This document shows positions 49,071 through 60,090 of a stretch of 64,000 nt of DNA, one piece after another. The DNA is taken from positions 115,991,509 to 116,055,508 of the forward strand of contig CP136068.1 of the NCBI GenBank assembly GCA_032622095.1. The letters run 5' to 3'. Origin of the DNA: Siphonodentalium dalli (lineage: Eukaryota > Mollusca > Scaphopoda > Gadilida > Siphonodentaliidae). Position 1 is the first letter of the stretch; every line of letters begins with the position of its first letter. A model generated the notes under the pieces. The model did no database searches. It was not told the origin of the DNA and saw only the letters and a program-made list of their open reading frames with translations. Position numbers and translations under genes: made by a program.

Positions 49071-49897
49071 CTGAGCGACTTTATGCGAAACAGCATCAAC
49101 TTTCGCCATTTAACAATCAATCAGCTTCGACCAAGTGACCCAAACTTTCTGGAATTACTAAGAAACGAATTTCTATTTCCGATATGCGATCTATGACGCC
49201 ATCGTGAAAATTTATTTGCCCGTGTTGGGCACTTGATGTCCATTTAAGTCGGGACATTACAGACAAGGAACAGTAATGGGACAGTGATGTATCTCGGCAA
49301 CTCTGCCGTCAATCAAACGTAATGAAACGCGAGAAGACATGTGGCCAATACATGAGACAAGAAGATGCACCGCTGGTACTGGCATACTCGCACTGTGCTA
49401 AATTGAAACATGGACAGGACGGAATCTAAGGTTACACTGGTGTGAATGTTTTCCATAGGCCTCAGTGCAAATGTTTTAATGTATACTGTTTACAATATAA
49501 ATCAAAGGTCCAAAATTTCTTTATATCTGCAATATTGTCATTTGCGGAAACTTTTTATGCAAAAATAGCAGGGAATTCGCTTTTAAATCTTGTGTTTTCG
49601 TAACTAGTGTCAGAACAGCAAATAATGTCATAATTTAGACCACACCACAAAATTCAAACTTCCTTACAAAGGATGAATTCCTGTGTCAATGGCTATTTTG
49701 CCTATGGTAAACCATGGGGATTACGTTATTGACCTATCAGGGCTCAGGGTCTAATTTATTCTGTCCTATATATTCCTCCAGCATCCGCTAGATGTCACTC
49801 CGAAAATATTTACACCAGTGTAACCACAAACTTTAAAACATAAAATGTATTACAGATAATGACCTTACATAGGATCACACGGCCTTGGCAAAATTAA
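49071..49897. other. Receptor intron, no feature recognised
   Basis: Unique-looking sequence. Confidence 0.4.
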
Positions 49898-50079
49898 GGG
49901 CGCACTGATTTCTATACCAAATGGATTCTCCCACTCAGTTATACAGGTATACACGGGAATGGTCTATTATTTATCTGGAGGAGCAGAAGTGCAGAAGGAG
50001 TTATGTTTATAGGAGGAATATGCTCAGATAGTAAGATCAACAAACGACCTATGGTAAGATTATATAGTATATAAAAGGG
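49898..50079. mobile_element. TTAA MITE family C, inverted and degraded copy
   Basis: TTAA at 49894-49897 and 50080-50083. It carries 'actcagttatacaggtatac' and 'ggaatggtctatta', the complement of the conserved right part of family C. Confidence 0.5.
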
Positions 50080-50085
50080 TTAACG

Positions 50086-51430
50086 CCTCGCACTGCCCCA
50101 CCAGCACCATAGCTAAATCAATAGGAACAACCAGCATCATAGCTTGGTATACCGGGCCCACCAACATAACAGTTAAATCAACAGGACCCACCAACATCAC
50201 AGCTGAATTAGCAGGACCCACAACATCATAGCTAAATCAGCAGGACCCATCAACATCATAACTACATCAACAGGACCCACAACATCATAGCTACATCAAC
50301 AGGACCCACAACATCATAGCTAGCTCAGCAGGACCCACAACATCATAGCTAGCTCAGCAGGACAAACCAACATCACAACTATATCAGCAGGACCTACCAA
50401 CATCATAGCCAAAAGCAGCAGAACCTACCAACACTATAGTTAAATAAACAGAACCCGCCAACACCATAACTAAATCACAGGACCCACCAAACATCACAGT
50501 TAAGTTAGCAGGACCCATGAACATCATAGCTATATTAGCAGGACCAACTAAATTCACAGATAAATTAGTAGGACATACCAACGTCATAGATAAATCAATA
50601 TGACCCACCAACTATATAACTAAATAAACAGGAACCACCATCATAGTTAAATTAGCAGGACCCACCAACATCACAGCTAAATTAGCAGGACCAACCAACA
50701 TCATAGCCAAAAGCAGCAGATCCTACCAACACCATAGTTAAATCAACAGAACCCGCTAACACCTTAACTAATTCAACAGAACCCGCCAACTATCAGCTAA
50801 ATTAGCAGGACCTACCAGCATCATAGATAAATCAATATGACCCACCAACTGTATAACTAAATAAACAGGACCCACCAACCTCACAGCGAAATTAGCAGGA
50901 CCCACCGAAAGCATAGACAAATAATAGGACCCACCAATACGATATCTAAAAAAAACCAGGACACACCAACATCACAGCGAAATCAGTAGCACCAACAAAC
51001 ATAATAGGTAAATTATTCAGACCCGTGTACCAACACCACAGCTAAATGATAAGGACCCACCAACATCATAGCTGAATCAGTAGGGCCCACCAAGATCATA
51101 GCTAAATCAGCAGGACCCACCAACATCATATCTAAACAGCAGGACCCACCAACATCATAACTAAATCAGCAGGACCCACCAATATCATAGTTAAATCAGC
51201 AGGACCCACCAAGATCATAGCTAAATCAGCAGGACCCACCAACATCATAGTTAAACCAGCAGGACTCACCAACATCATAATTAAATCAGCAGGACCCACC
51301 AACATCACAGCTAAATCAGCAGGACCCATCAACATCATAGCTAAATCAGCAGGACCCATCAACATCATAGCTACATCAACAGGACCCACTGACATCATAG
51401 CTATATCAGCAGGACCCACCAACATCATAC
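50086..51430. repeat. 30-bp minisatellite reading as a 10-residue repeat
   Basis: About 40 units of consensus 'accaacatcatagctaaatc' + 'agcaggaccc'. The period is a multiple of three, so the minus strand is open for long stretches (51428-51132 and 50611-50384) as a GPADLAMMLV-type decapeptide repeat. Divergence and indels rise toward 50100-51000. It lies inside the receptor's TM2-TM3 intron on the sense strand; I regard it as a minisatellite, not a gene. Confidence 0.9.
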
Positions 51431-51579
51431 CGTTACAACAGGCTCACTTGACCAGTTGTGGTCGCTTGGAACCTATTTGAAAACATTACTGAAAGTTTCT
51501 AATAACATTGACCAGAAAATGTCATTATAACAGGGTGCAGTTCTTTAACTGGATGTACACATATCATTTGATATCTCAC

Positions 51580-51721
51580 CATATGTTGTGTGAAGCCTGG
51601 CTCCTGGCTGTATGTCTTGGCGATATGCTGGTCGATATAAATGGTGAACCGGGTGATATCCTGTATGATGATGGCGATAAACAGATTTCTGTGAACTTTC
51701 GTTCGTGGACACCGTAGACTC
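51580..51721 (-). CDS. Class B GPCR exon: TM2 and extracellular loop 1
   Basis: Acceptor cttatatttgacag, donor GTGAGA. It starts with one base completing a codon (phase 2), then 47 codons, and ends in phase 0. It encodes LRCPRTKVHRNLFIA, the class B intracellular loop 1 / TM2 signature (LRC..T..H.NLF), then QDITRFTIYIDQ, then loop 1 ending FTQHM. It joins in phase to the TM3 exon 7 kb away. The TM1 exon should lie at higher coordinates but was not recognised before 64000. Confidence 0.88.
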
Positions 51722-52813
51722 CTGTCAAATATAAGATGTAATAAATTACATTAGTATATTTATACAGCGCCTACATGAAGCCCAATAGCGCCTAGAAAGA
51801 GAACGACAAACGATAAAGATCACACGGTGCAGTGGGCCTTGGAAGTGGCACTGGGGAAATAATGATGCAACATAATGCATCTAGACATCGAGTCGCCGTT
51901 CCAATATCAACATCGCATCGAATATTGAATCGAATCTGGTGGGCGACATTTTTCTCATACAAAGTTTGCACATGCATTTGGTCTACTTAAAGGGATAGTG
52001 TACTCAAATGTTGTTGTTGATTTATATGGTCTCTGAGTCGTAGCATAAGGTAACCATATTTCCATTATTTGAAAGTCTGTTGAGTACGAAGTAATGTTAT
52101 GGATGGCAGATTAGCCGGAATTCGAAAATACAAATTGTCGTTGTCGAGTAATATTTGTACAGTTTTCAAGCAAATGTATCAAATAATTGTTTTATTATAT
52201 GTATACTAGTCCCATATACTCATTTAAGTTATTGTATAGTCACCGTCAGTGAGTGGCTTGTGTTTACGCCCGGTATCAATATAATTGTTTACACGATCGT
52301 GTGTGCCACGCGTTGCCCGATTCACGATCCGTGAATTAATTTTATTACGTCTTGTACACGGAAATTCGTAATTTATTGTATGGCTCCAGCCACAAATTAA
52401 ATTGATATCAAATTCTTTACTTCGATTTTATGATAACCTATTTAACCTGATCGTTTACAGAATGCAACTTCGACTCAATTTTTTTTAATTTTTCTATTTA
52501 ATATAGATATTAGATCGTTGTTATTACCGGAAATTTAATGAAAATGGCGTACAGTACCCCTTTAATACGAAGTGTTTGTTGCCATAATTAAGACCGTACT
52601 AGTTGTAGTTTTATGCATATAGGAGATATAGCACAGTAGCAATGTTATATTTTATGCCTCCGAAACATGCCGAGCATTGCTCGTTGAACATGATTGGGAC
52701 TATACAACACACCAGGCGCCTATTTTTAGAAGCAAATTTGATTTTTGAGACAGTGCACATTTTTTTGGGATTGGGTGGGATTCTAACCCCGGCCCATGAC
52801 GGCGAGCGCGCCT
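51722..52813. other. No gene recognised
   Basis: Should be upstream intron of the receptor. No TM1 or hormone-binding-domain exon could be identified. Confidence 0.4.
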
Positions 52814-53742
52814 TTAACGAGATGTTATGTATTTTGAGGGAATCCAGAACGATTCGGAGAAGAGACATTTCGACGAAACGACGATAGACTCATTAAAGTC
52901 AGAATGACTCATTGAGTATTTGTTTACACGCACACGATTAGATAGAGAAAGATACTTTATCGGGGTTCTTTTATGAAAGAATTTAATGTTTGTGAAGCAA
53001 GGAATTTCCCATATAGCTCTTTTCTGAAATCAGTATACCTGATATAATATACAGTTGTCGCCCGTTGTCGAGGGAGTGATGCGAAGTAGATGAGTTACTG
53101 ACGTGTGTCTGTTTGGAGATATTCTTGCAATATAACATCAGGCGGGCGACAAAAACAATGTCTCCCGGGTCAGCGGGCGACACACTTCGCCCGGCACGTG
53201 ACAGCACATGGGCCAATCAGAAGGGTGGAAAATAGGGAGGAGGATAACAATCTATGTTGTCACCTTTATGCTTATGGTTTTGTGACTGAATATAGCTTTT
53301 CACCAGGCTGTGTAAACCAGCCAATACGCACACGATTGGATAGTGAAAGATACTTAATTGGGGTTCTCGATTAGATAGCGATTGACATTAAATCGCAATA
53401 ACATGTGGGGCGCGATATTAGGATTGAGCTATAGGATTATTGTCGAAATAACGGAGATGTTGAAGTGTTTTTAAAGAGCGTTTACCTAATCTCCCCCAAT
53501 ACCACCAACCCAATTGGAGAATTTGACTTATATTTTACCAAAGTTGATCAATTGTGGTGTTGTAAATTGACTAAATTCTTTCATAAAAGAACCCCGATAA
53601 AGTATCTTTCTCTATCTAATCGTGTGCGTGTAAACAAACACTCAATGAGTCATTCTGACACAATGAGTCTATCGTAGTTTCGTCGAAATGTCTTTTCTCC
53701 GAATCGTTCTGGATTCCCTCAAAATACATCACATCTCGTTAA
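52814..53742. mobile_element. TIR element with 171-bp arms
   Basis: 52814-52984 and 53572-53742 are inverted copies (starting TTAACGAGATGT and ending ACATCTCGTTAA). A third partial copy of the inner arm (cacacgattggatag...) is at about 53330-53375. No transposase. It abuts family B copy 2, whose TTAA coincides with the end of this element. Confidence 0.7.
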
Positions 53743-54265
53743 AGGCACGGGCGGCGTTCATTGCAGAAATATTCATATTTGTTCAAATCGCCATCAACAG
53801 AATGAATATTAAAATATATATAGTTTTGTTCATATGCCATACATAATCAGCGCGAAAATAGTATATTGTCGTCAAGGCGTACGATGGTGTATACGTAAAC
53901 AAGAGCCTGCTCGTGTTACCAAAGTTTTACTTCTGTTTACATAACACAGCGCAATTATATTGGTTAATCACACACAGATGATATAAACGTTCTTTATTAT
54001 TTCCATATCAGGAAAACAGTAACAAATAACGCTCTTTATGTTTACCATTTCCGGATAAAAACAAAAGCCAGGGTCTGTAATGTTTTTTGCTTTTGTTTAC
54101 ATAACAAAGGAAAAACATTTGACAATAACATACTGTTTATGCCATATTTCTGATTGGTATAAGAACAAGGTCTGTCTATATTTTACTATTCTTTCTGTTT
54201 ATGGCGGTTTTTGACGGAGGTGAATATTTTAACAGCATACCCACCGCCAAACGCCGCCCGTATCT
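53743..54265. mobile_element. TTAA-flanked MITE, family B copy 2
   Basis: TTAA at 53739-53742 and 54266-54269. Collinear with 3967-4470 and very similar, with small indels. Termini AGGCACGGGCGGCGTT and AACGCCGCCCGTATCT. Confidence 0.7.
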
Positions 54266-54385
54266 TTAAGTTAATCGTTTCGATTGACAATTTTATCTTG
54301 GATCTATTATATGTAGTGAGTTCTGGTTGGCGATGTACTGGCGTGGAACCCCGTGATTCGGGAAATAGATAGTATACGGCAGGTA

Positions 54386-54570
54386 CAGTACTGCCCTAAA
54401 TAATCGACTCCTTAACCACAGCAGAATTATGGGTAATTTTTCAGGATTTAGTCGGAAATATGGCTTGTTGCCATTCATCGGAAAGCTCTCAGTGATATTT
54501 CCGACTAAATCCTGAAAAATTACCCATAATTATGCTGTGGTTAAGGCGTCGATTATTTAGGGCATTACTG
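54386..54570. mobile_element. Foldback sequence just upstream of the LINE
   Basis: Arms 54386-54464 and 54494-54570 are complementary (for example 'cctgaaaaattacccataat' on both strands), with a 29-bp spacer. One substitution is seen in 'agcagaatta' versus 'taattatgct'. Confidence 0.75.
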
Positions 54571-54626
54571 CAACCAGCATTTATATACTGATCTGTAGTT
54601 AAATTAAACTGTTTGTCATGTGCTAG

Positions 54627-55320
54627 TCAAACGCTAAACGAGACCACTGTGCCTATTTTTTCAATTCGAAAATATCCAAATCAGTTGATGGAATCAGGCC
54701 AATCCTTATGGAGATTGCGTGTGATCGAGTAAATATAGATACTGAAACGCGGTGCCCGACATGGGACTGGCGAAACTTTCTGGCAAATAATAACATGCTG
54801 ACATGCTACCATTCTAATCTAGAATCAACTTTACCTGTTTGCAATGTGTCTGATACTGAAATGCTTGATATTGTTTACGATAGAACAGTGGCAGCAATTC
54901 AAACTGCAGCTGAGTTCACAATCCCGAAAAAATCATTTAAGCCTTTTCTTAAACCATACTGGAATACTTCATTAAAACAATTACACAGAGAAATGCGCTC
55001 TTATCGCAGCACATGGTTATCAGAGGGAAGGCCTAGAGGGCACTCGCACCAAAGTTACTCGTTGTATAAAGAATCAAAGGGATTATTTCGAAAAGAATTA
55101 TGCAAATGCAATTCGAAATTCATAGCTGACCAGAATAATAAATTAGACCAAGCTGCCGAAATGGACCAGGAACTATTTTTTAGAAAATTTAATTCGGTTA
55201 GATCTAAACGAAAAGAGACAAATAGCAGCATATTTGTGGTTGATGACATCACGCTTAGAACACGCAATGAAATAACTGATGCATGGGCAAATTATTATGA
55301 AACTTTATATTCCCCGCTTA
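54627..55320 (+). pseudogene. Non-LTR retrotransposon, pre-RT segment (5'-truncated)
   Basis: The frame is open from 54627, with an in-frame stop just before at 54624. It begins with the remnant RDHCAYFF, which resembles the end of an endonuclease domain (DHC motif), so most of the endonuclease is missing. About 230 residues of the linker between endonuclease and RT follow, with basic segments such as KSFKPFLKPYW and ending ITDAWANYYETLYSPL, a typical pre-RT motif. The frame is then cut at TTA by the inserted Harbinger-like element at 55321. Confidence 0.8.
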
Positions 55321-57043
55321 GGGTGGATACACACATGCATGTAATGTCTGTATGTAAAATACATGTATTTTACATGGTCACACCAATCATTGATAGCATT
55401 AATCGCCTGCGCGCGATCGTTCCATTTCAACAGGCGAGACCGGTGAGTAGTTATAAGCCAAAATCAAACTAACTGTTATCAAGAGATTTCAGGCCAGTCA
55501 TAAACATGTCTTTTTTCATGGGTGCCGAAATGAATAAATCCTGTCTGATACATGTTGCCGTTTTTCACGAGTTTTAGTTCATTTCGAAAAGTGGATTTGA
55601 GTCTGTCGATTTTATACTTGATTTGTTTCTCGTCATTTCTTGGAAACAGGGTCATCCAAAATAAAAATAAATGTGTAGACTTTTGAAGCTATTTTAGGAC
55701 GATTGTGATACATGAGTGTTTAATGCCCCACAAACTGACTCCCAATTTGATCTCGTCCAGCAGAACCCGAACGGCTTTCTGGCTCCACATTTTGGAAGTG
55801 CTATATTAATACACATGGCAATCAACTAACTCATACATGGTGAATTCCATGTTATAAAGTGATTTAGCCTAATCGGACAACGCCGAATCGAGTCAGGATA
55901 AGGATATTTGTTCCTCGACTATGCATGGCCTCAGTTCAAATTTTAACAATCCGATATGGTGCTCTCATGCCTTGAATACAGGCATTGGACCATTAAGACA
56001 GACAATACCAGTTTGTTGAGATTGCTCGGATAATTTGAGGGCGAGCTCATGTGATAACTTTCAATTGAGATTTCTTTGCATATATCCATTACAGCGCCAA
56101 AAACATTAATGCAGGTACAACGTTGAAAGAAAAAAGAGTCACCCCCCCCCCCATTTTAACCCAGAATTTACAGAGCAGTATATGTTTCTCAGGCCAAAGG
56201 ATGAACAGGTTCCTAACTGTCACCATTTTAGCCTGTACAGGCTTGAATTATCACATTTTGGACTATAATCCATGATTTGGGGGAGGGGGCTGTTTCTCGA
56301 AAGTTTCGAATAACTAAGGGATTTAGTTGAATGTATCGGCCGGGATTATCGGGGCAAGAATGTACAACATAATGTTTTACTTAAATATTCCATAGTTGTA
56401 AATTGTGTGTATATAACACAAGAGAGGAAATGTGACGTAGTTGTGGACTCGTAGCTGGACAACCCTTTTCCCGAATGAAGCCACACATGCAGCAACACCA
56501 CCCTGTATACCTTCAAATTTAAAGCTGTAATAATATGTTCATAATTATATGAATAGCATCAATTGCTGCATATGAGATTAATCACTCGTAGCAAACAGGC
56601 ACGGCAGATATGACTGTCAACTACAATATTTACAAATCAGGAGTGGCTTCGTGGCTTCAGGGGGGTAGGCCTCATGTTGCTGCATGCCCACCCCCCTCCG
56701 GTCGATGAAATATGTAATGGTCAATCCGGTAGCTTCCGGTATAATATAGCCCCTGCATTGTGGAAATCCTGGGACCATCACTGGTATACAACCAAGAGAA
56801 GACTGACAATGATTTAAACAGAACGTCCAACATTTGGGTTATCGCGCGAACAATTATTTTAAGCGGCCTGACGACTTCGTCCAGTCAACGACACTCTACA
56901 CGTTCAGAGCGTTACTCACTGTGGTCAAACATAGCCGCAATGATTGGGTTATCAGCAGACACATATTACATGGTCTGTATGATCCATGTAAAACGCCAAA
57001 TACACGATATTTACAGAGATTACATGCATGTGTGTATCCACCC
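55321..57043. mobile_element. Harbinger-like non-autonomous element, copy 2, inside the LINE
   Basis: TTA at 55318-55320 and 57044-57046; TIRs GGGTGGATACACACATGCAT and complement. 1723 bp, homologous to 8689-10021 but with extra internal sequence (for example 55650-56030) and more differences. Poly-C tracts near 56141 and 56690. No transposase. The LINE reading frame is continuous across the insertion if the element and one TTA are disregarded. Confidence 0.85.
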
Positions 57044-58410
57044 TTAGGTCCGATGAATTTGACAACTCTTTCTTTAACGACATTAATGAACTAGTGTCTG
57101 ATCTCTTAAATGACCCCGACCGTGGGCCATACGATGACATAATGACATACCATGTGTACATGGAAGAACTGACAACGGTCTTAAAATCACTGAAAAGAGG
57201 CAAAGCTGCCGGCTCAGATTTATTATGTTACGAACACATCATATATGGTGGACATCACTTAATGATACACTTAGCAAAGCTACTCTCATATATGCTTAGT
57301 TTTTCACATATCCCCAAAAAAGCTAAATTAGGTGTGATTGTGTCGTTGTACAAGGGAGGGGGCAAATCGAAATCAAAGTTCGACAGTTACCGAGCCATCA
57401 CCTTACTCCCAGTGATATACAAAATACTTGAAAGAATCGTTCTGAACCGAATGGAGAGAAACGCCCCTAACCTGATAACAACCCACCCTTTACAACACGG
57501 TTTTCAAAAAAAAAATAAGCTGTCTTATGTCATCATACATAATTCAGGAAAGCATTTCGTATGCAGGGGAAAATAATTCACGTCTTTTCGCATGTTTTCT
57601 AGATGTACGCAAAGCCTTTGATACTGTCTGGATCAACGGCCTTCTATACAAGCTTTTTGAACGGGGAGCAAATTGTGGTCTTTTGCGTTTATTCAACCAA
57701 TTCTTAACTAGCGTGAGCTGCAATATACGCCACGAAAATCTTACATCACGTATAATATCTATTAGCCAGGGAACAAGGCAGGGAAGTACCATCGCTCCGA
57801 TTTTCTACGCCATCTACATAGACAGCTTGCTCAGTGAGCTCGAACACTCGAACTTTGGTTTCAGGCTGCGAGATATCAACTGCTCGTCTCCCACACAGGC
57901 AGATGATATGACCCTCCTCTCGCTTTCATCATTTGGCATACAAAAAATGTGTAATATATGTGGCAATTACAGTAAAAAATGGCGATTTATGTATAACCAA
58001 CAGAAATGTCAGGTAATTATCTTCAATGAGAAATCTAAATACGCCTCTATCAATCGCACATGGATGCTAAATGGCATAGCAGTTAATAAAACGGGTTCAG
58101 TCACGCACCTGGGCATACCATTACACAAAAGTGACTTTCCAAACACTCTTACAGAAAGTGTCAGCTCAAAAATTCGGTCGACATATCTTATGTTAAGCAC
58201 TGCTGGTATGTACGCAGGAGGCACAACACCTCAGAGTTCAATGGTAATATATAAATCAGTGGTACTTTCTCGTGGACTTTACGGTTCAGAATTTCTCTGT
58301 GGCTTATCAGCCTCTAACTTGATCAAGCTCGAAAGAGTTCACAGATTTTGCTTGAAGCGTTTCAGGGCCTACCTGCCCGATGCAGGACCGATGTCGTTAC
58401 TGGCCTGCTA
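57044..58410 (+). pseudogene. Non-LTR retrotransposon reverse transcriptase domain, frameshifted
   Basis: It resumes the LINE frame after the insertion. RT blocks are visible: KRGKAAGSDLL, then YRAITLLPVIYKILERIV, then after a frameshift FACFLDVRKAFDTVW (block A, catalytic Asp), GTRQGSTIAPIFY (block B) and QADDMTLLS (block C, Asp-Asp, with Gln in place of the usual Tyr/Phe). The frameshift lies in the 10-A run at about 57507-57516. A second one near 58350-58365 moves the frame to the following segment. The clade is uncertain (CR1/I-like). The element is inactive. Confidence 0.85.
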
Positions 58411-59178
58411 GGAACATATCCACTTCAAGTTAGTATTGATGCCAGAAAAATTTCACTCTTTGGAGCCCTTTGTCGACTAACGCCTGGAAAGGCTTGTAAA
58501 ACAATCTTTGAAACTAGGCTGTTTGATTACGTTTACTCACAGAACCCGACAACAACTTTTATTGGCGAAGTATTTTCATTACTCGTGAAATACAACTTGA
58601 CTGATGCAGTATATGAGTACATCAGGTCTGGCGTATTTCTCTCGAAAGAGTCGTGGAAGGCGCTAACGAGAAATAATATTCTAAACACAACCGAGTCAGA
58701 TTGGAAAATTAGAACGGAAATTGAACCATCATTCAATCGGTTTCGGAATGTACATGACAACCTAAACATGTCTGATCTTTGGCGACTCTGTCGAAAATGT
58801 TCACATAATAAACATTCCTATCTAACCACAGCTCTTGTGATCGATGCAACAACGTACTTAAACGAAGCACTAATCCAGTGTCCTAACTGCTATAAAATGT
58901 ACCTTGATAAAGTACAGCACGTTCTCATTGAATGCAGTTCCCTGACATCACTACGGAATAATATGTTTTTTGATATTATTGATCGTTATGGTGTAGAATG
59001 TTTTATCAAGATTGATGATCTTTCAATGGACGAAATGATCTTGCTTCATTTGACTCATATTACTGGTGATATGTGTACAGCAGTTGATGATATAGACGTC
59101 TTTCTGAACTTCATGGTAACGATTACTGCCAATTTATGGATGTGGTACAATGCACTCTTGCAGAGAAATATTTCCTAG
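58350..59178 (+). pseudogene. Non-LTR retrotransposon C-terminal segment
   Basis: It continues the RT protein in another frame from about 58350 (FQGLPARCRTDVVTGLLG) to the stop at 59176-59178. Toward the end CRKC and then CPNCYKMYLDKVQHVLIEC form a C-x2-C...H-x4-C zinc-knuckle-like motif that is common at LINE C termini. Only about 25 bases separate the stop from the CAT microsatellite. Confidence 0.8.
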
Positions 59179-59200
59179 TCCATTGAATAATACAAATCAG

Positions 59201-59577
59201 TCAGCCCGTCATCATCATCATCATCATCATCATTATCATCATCGTCGTCGTCGTCACCACCATCGACATAATCATCGTCATCATCATCGCCGTCGTCCAT
59301 GTCATCATCATAATCTTCATCGTCGTCATCGCCACCGTCATCATTGACGTCATCGTCATAATCTAATTTCCTCATCTTCAACATCATCTTCATCATCATT
59401 ATCATCATCATTATCATCATCATCGTCATCATCATCATTATCATCATCATCAATATAGTCATCTTCTTCCTCACGTTCAACATTAACATCGTCATCATCG
59501 ATCAACGTCGTCGTTCTCAACATCATCCCAATCATCATCATCATCATCATCAGCATCATCGTCAGTACATCCACCAT
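59201..59577. repeat. CAT/CGT-type trinucleotide microsatellite, LINE 3' tail
   Basis: About 375 bp of (TCA/TCG)n with interruptions starts directly after the LINE 3' end. Long Asp- or His-rich frames on both strands are artefacts of it. Confidence 0.9.
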
Positions 59578-60090
59578 TGTAGAAATGTAAATACGTCTTG
59601 CTTATCATATTTATTTGTGTTGTTTCTATAAAATTTAATTATGATATCTATTCATTATGTTGTGCATAACAATGTTATATTCTTTGTAAAATCTTCAATA
59701 TCTGGAGGAAATCAAGATATAATAATAATAATTGAGAAACCGAAACCCTATAAAATCAACAGATATTTAAAAAAAACATACACACATAAATAAATGATAC
59801 ATTTCGATTTGAACAAAAATGACAATAGTCCAGCCAGTAACGGACATCAACATAAAGGACCATGCGAATGTTTACATACCTTGTCTTATTTAGAAACCAG
59901 AAAGCAGTTAAGTGTTGTCACTTGATTAAGAAAGGACCCCATTCTAGTAAGTGCACGGTTAATCGTCGTTGTTTTCATAAGTAAGTACGGGTGACGTCTG
60001 ATCAATTGTTATCAATGGTTTCATTACCAGCGAGGTGAAGATGACTATAGACTTGAAACATTTTGGCAAACAAAATTGGTAAAATGATTA
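59578..60090. other. No gene recognised
   Basis: AT-rich sequence. Confidence 0.35.

Larger units (their letters stand above)
39189..51721 (-). other. Partial gene: PDF-receptor-like class B GPCR (six exons, TM2-TM7)
   Basis: Exons in transcription order are 51721-51580, 44527-44371, 43467-43407, 42831-42756, 41763-41678 and 39369-39189. All have AG/GT borders and the phases agree at every junction (0, 1, 2, 0, 2). Together they encode about 234 residues from the end of TM1 through TM7. Class B receptors bind peptide hormones and signal mainly through Gs and cAMP at the plasma membrane. PDFR assignment rests on remembered motifs (QDITRFTIYIDQ, WMFLEGLYLHNMIA, WIIEGPR, LLGITN, FAVWTY); a calcitonin/DH31-type receptor is the main alternative. 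The 7-kb TM2-TM3 intron holds most of the satellites and MITEs. Confidence 0.8.

Noticed and set aside
50384-51428. Minus-strand open frames that look like a membrane protein with GPADLAMMLV repeats
   Set aside because: They follow exactly the 30-bp minisatellite unit, are broken by indels, and lie in an intron of the receptor.
59150-59577. His-rich and Asp-rich frames on both strands
   Set aside because: Products of the CAT trinucleotide microsatellite.
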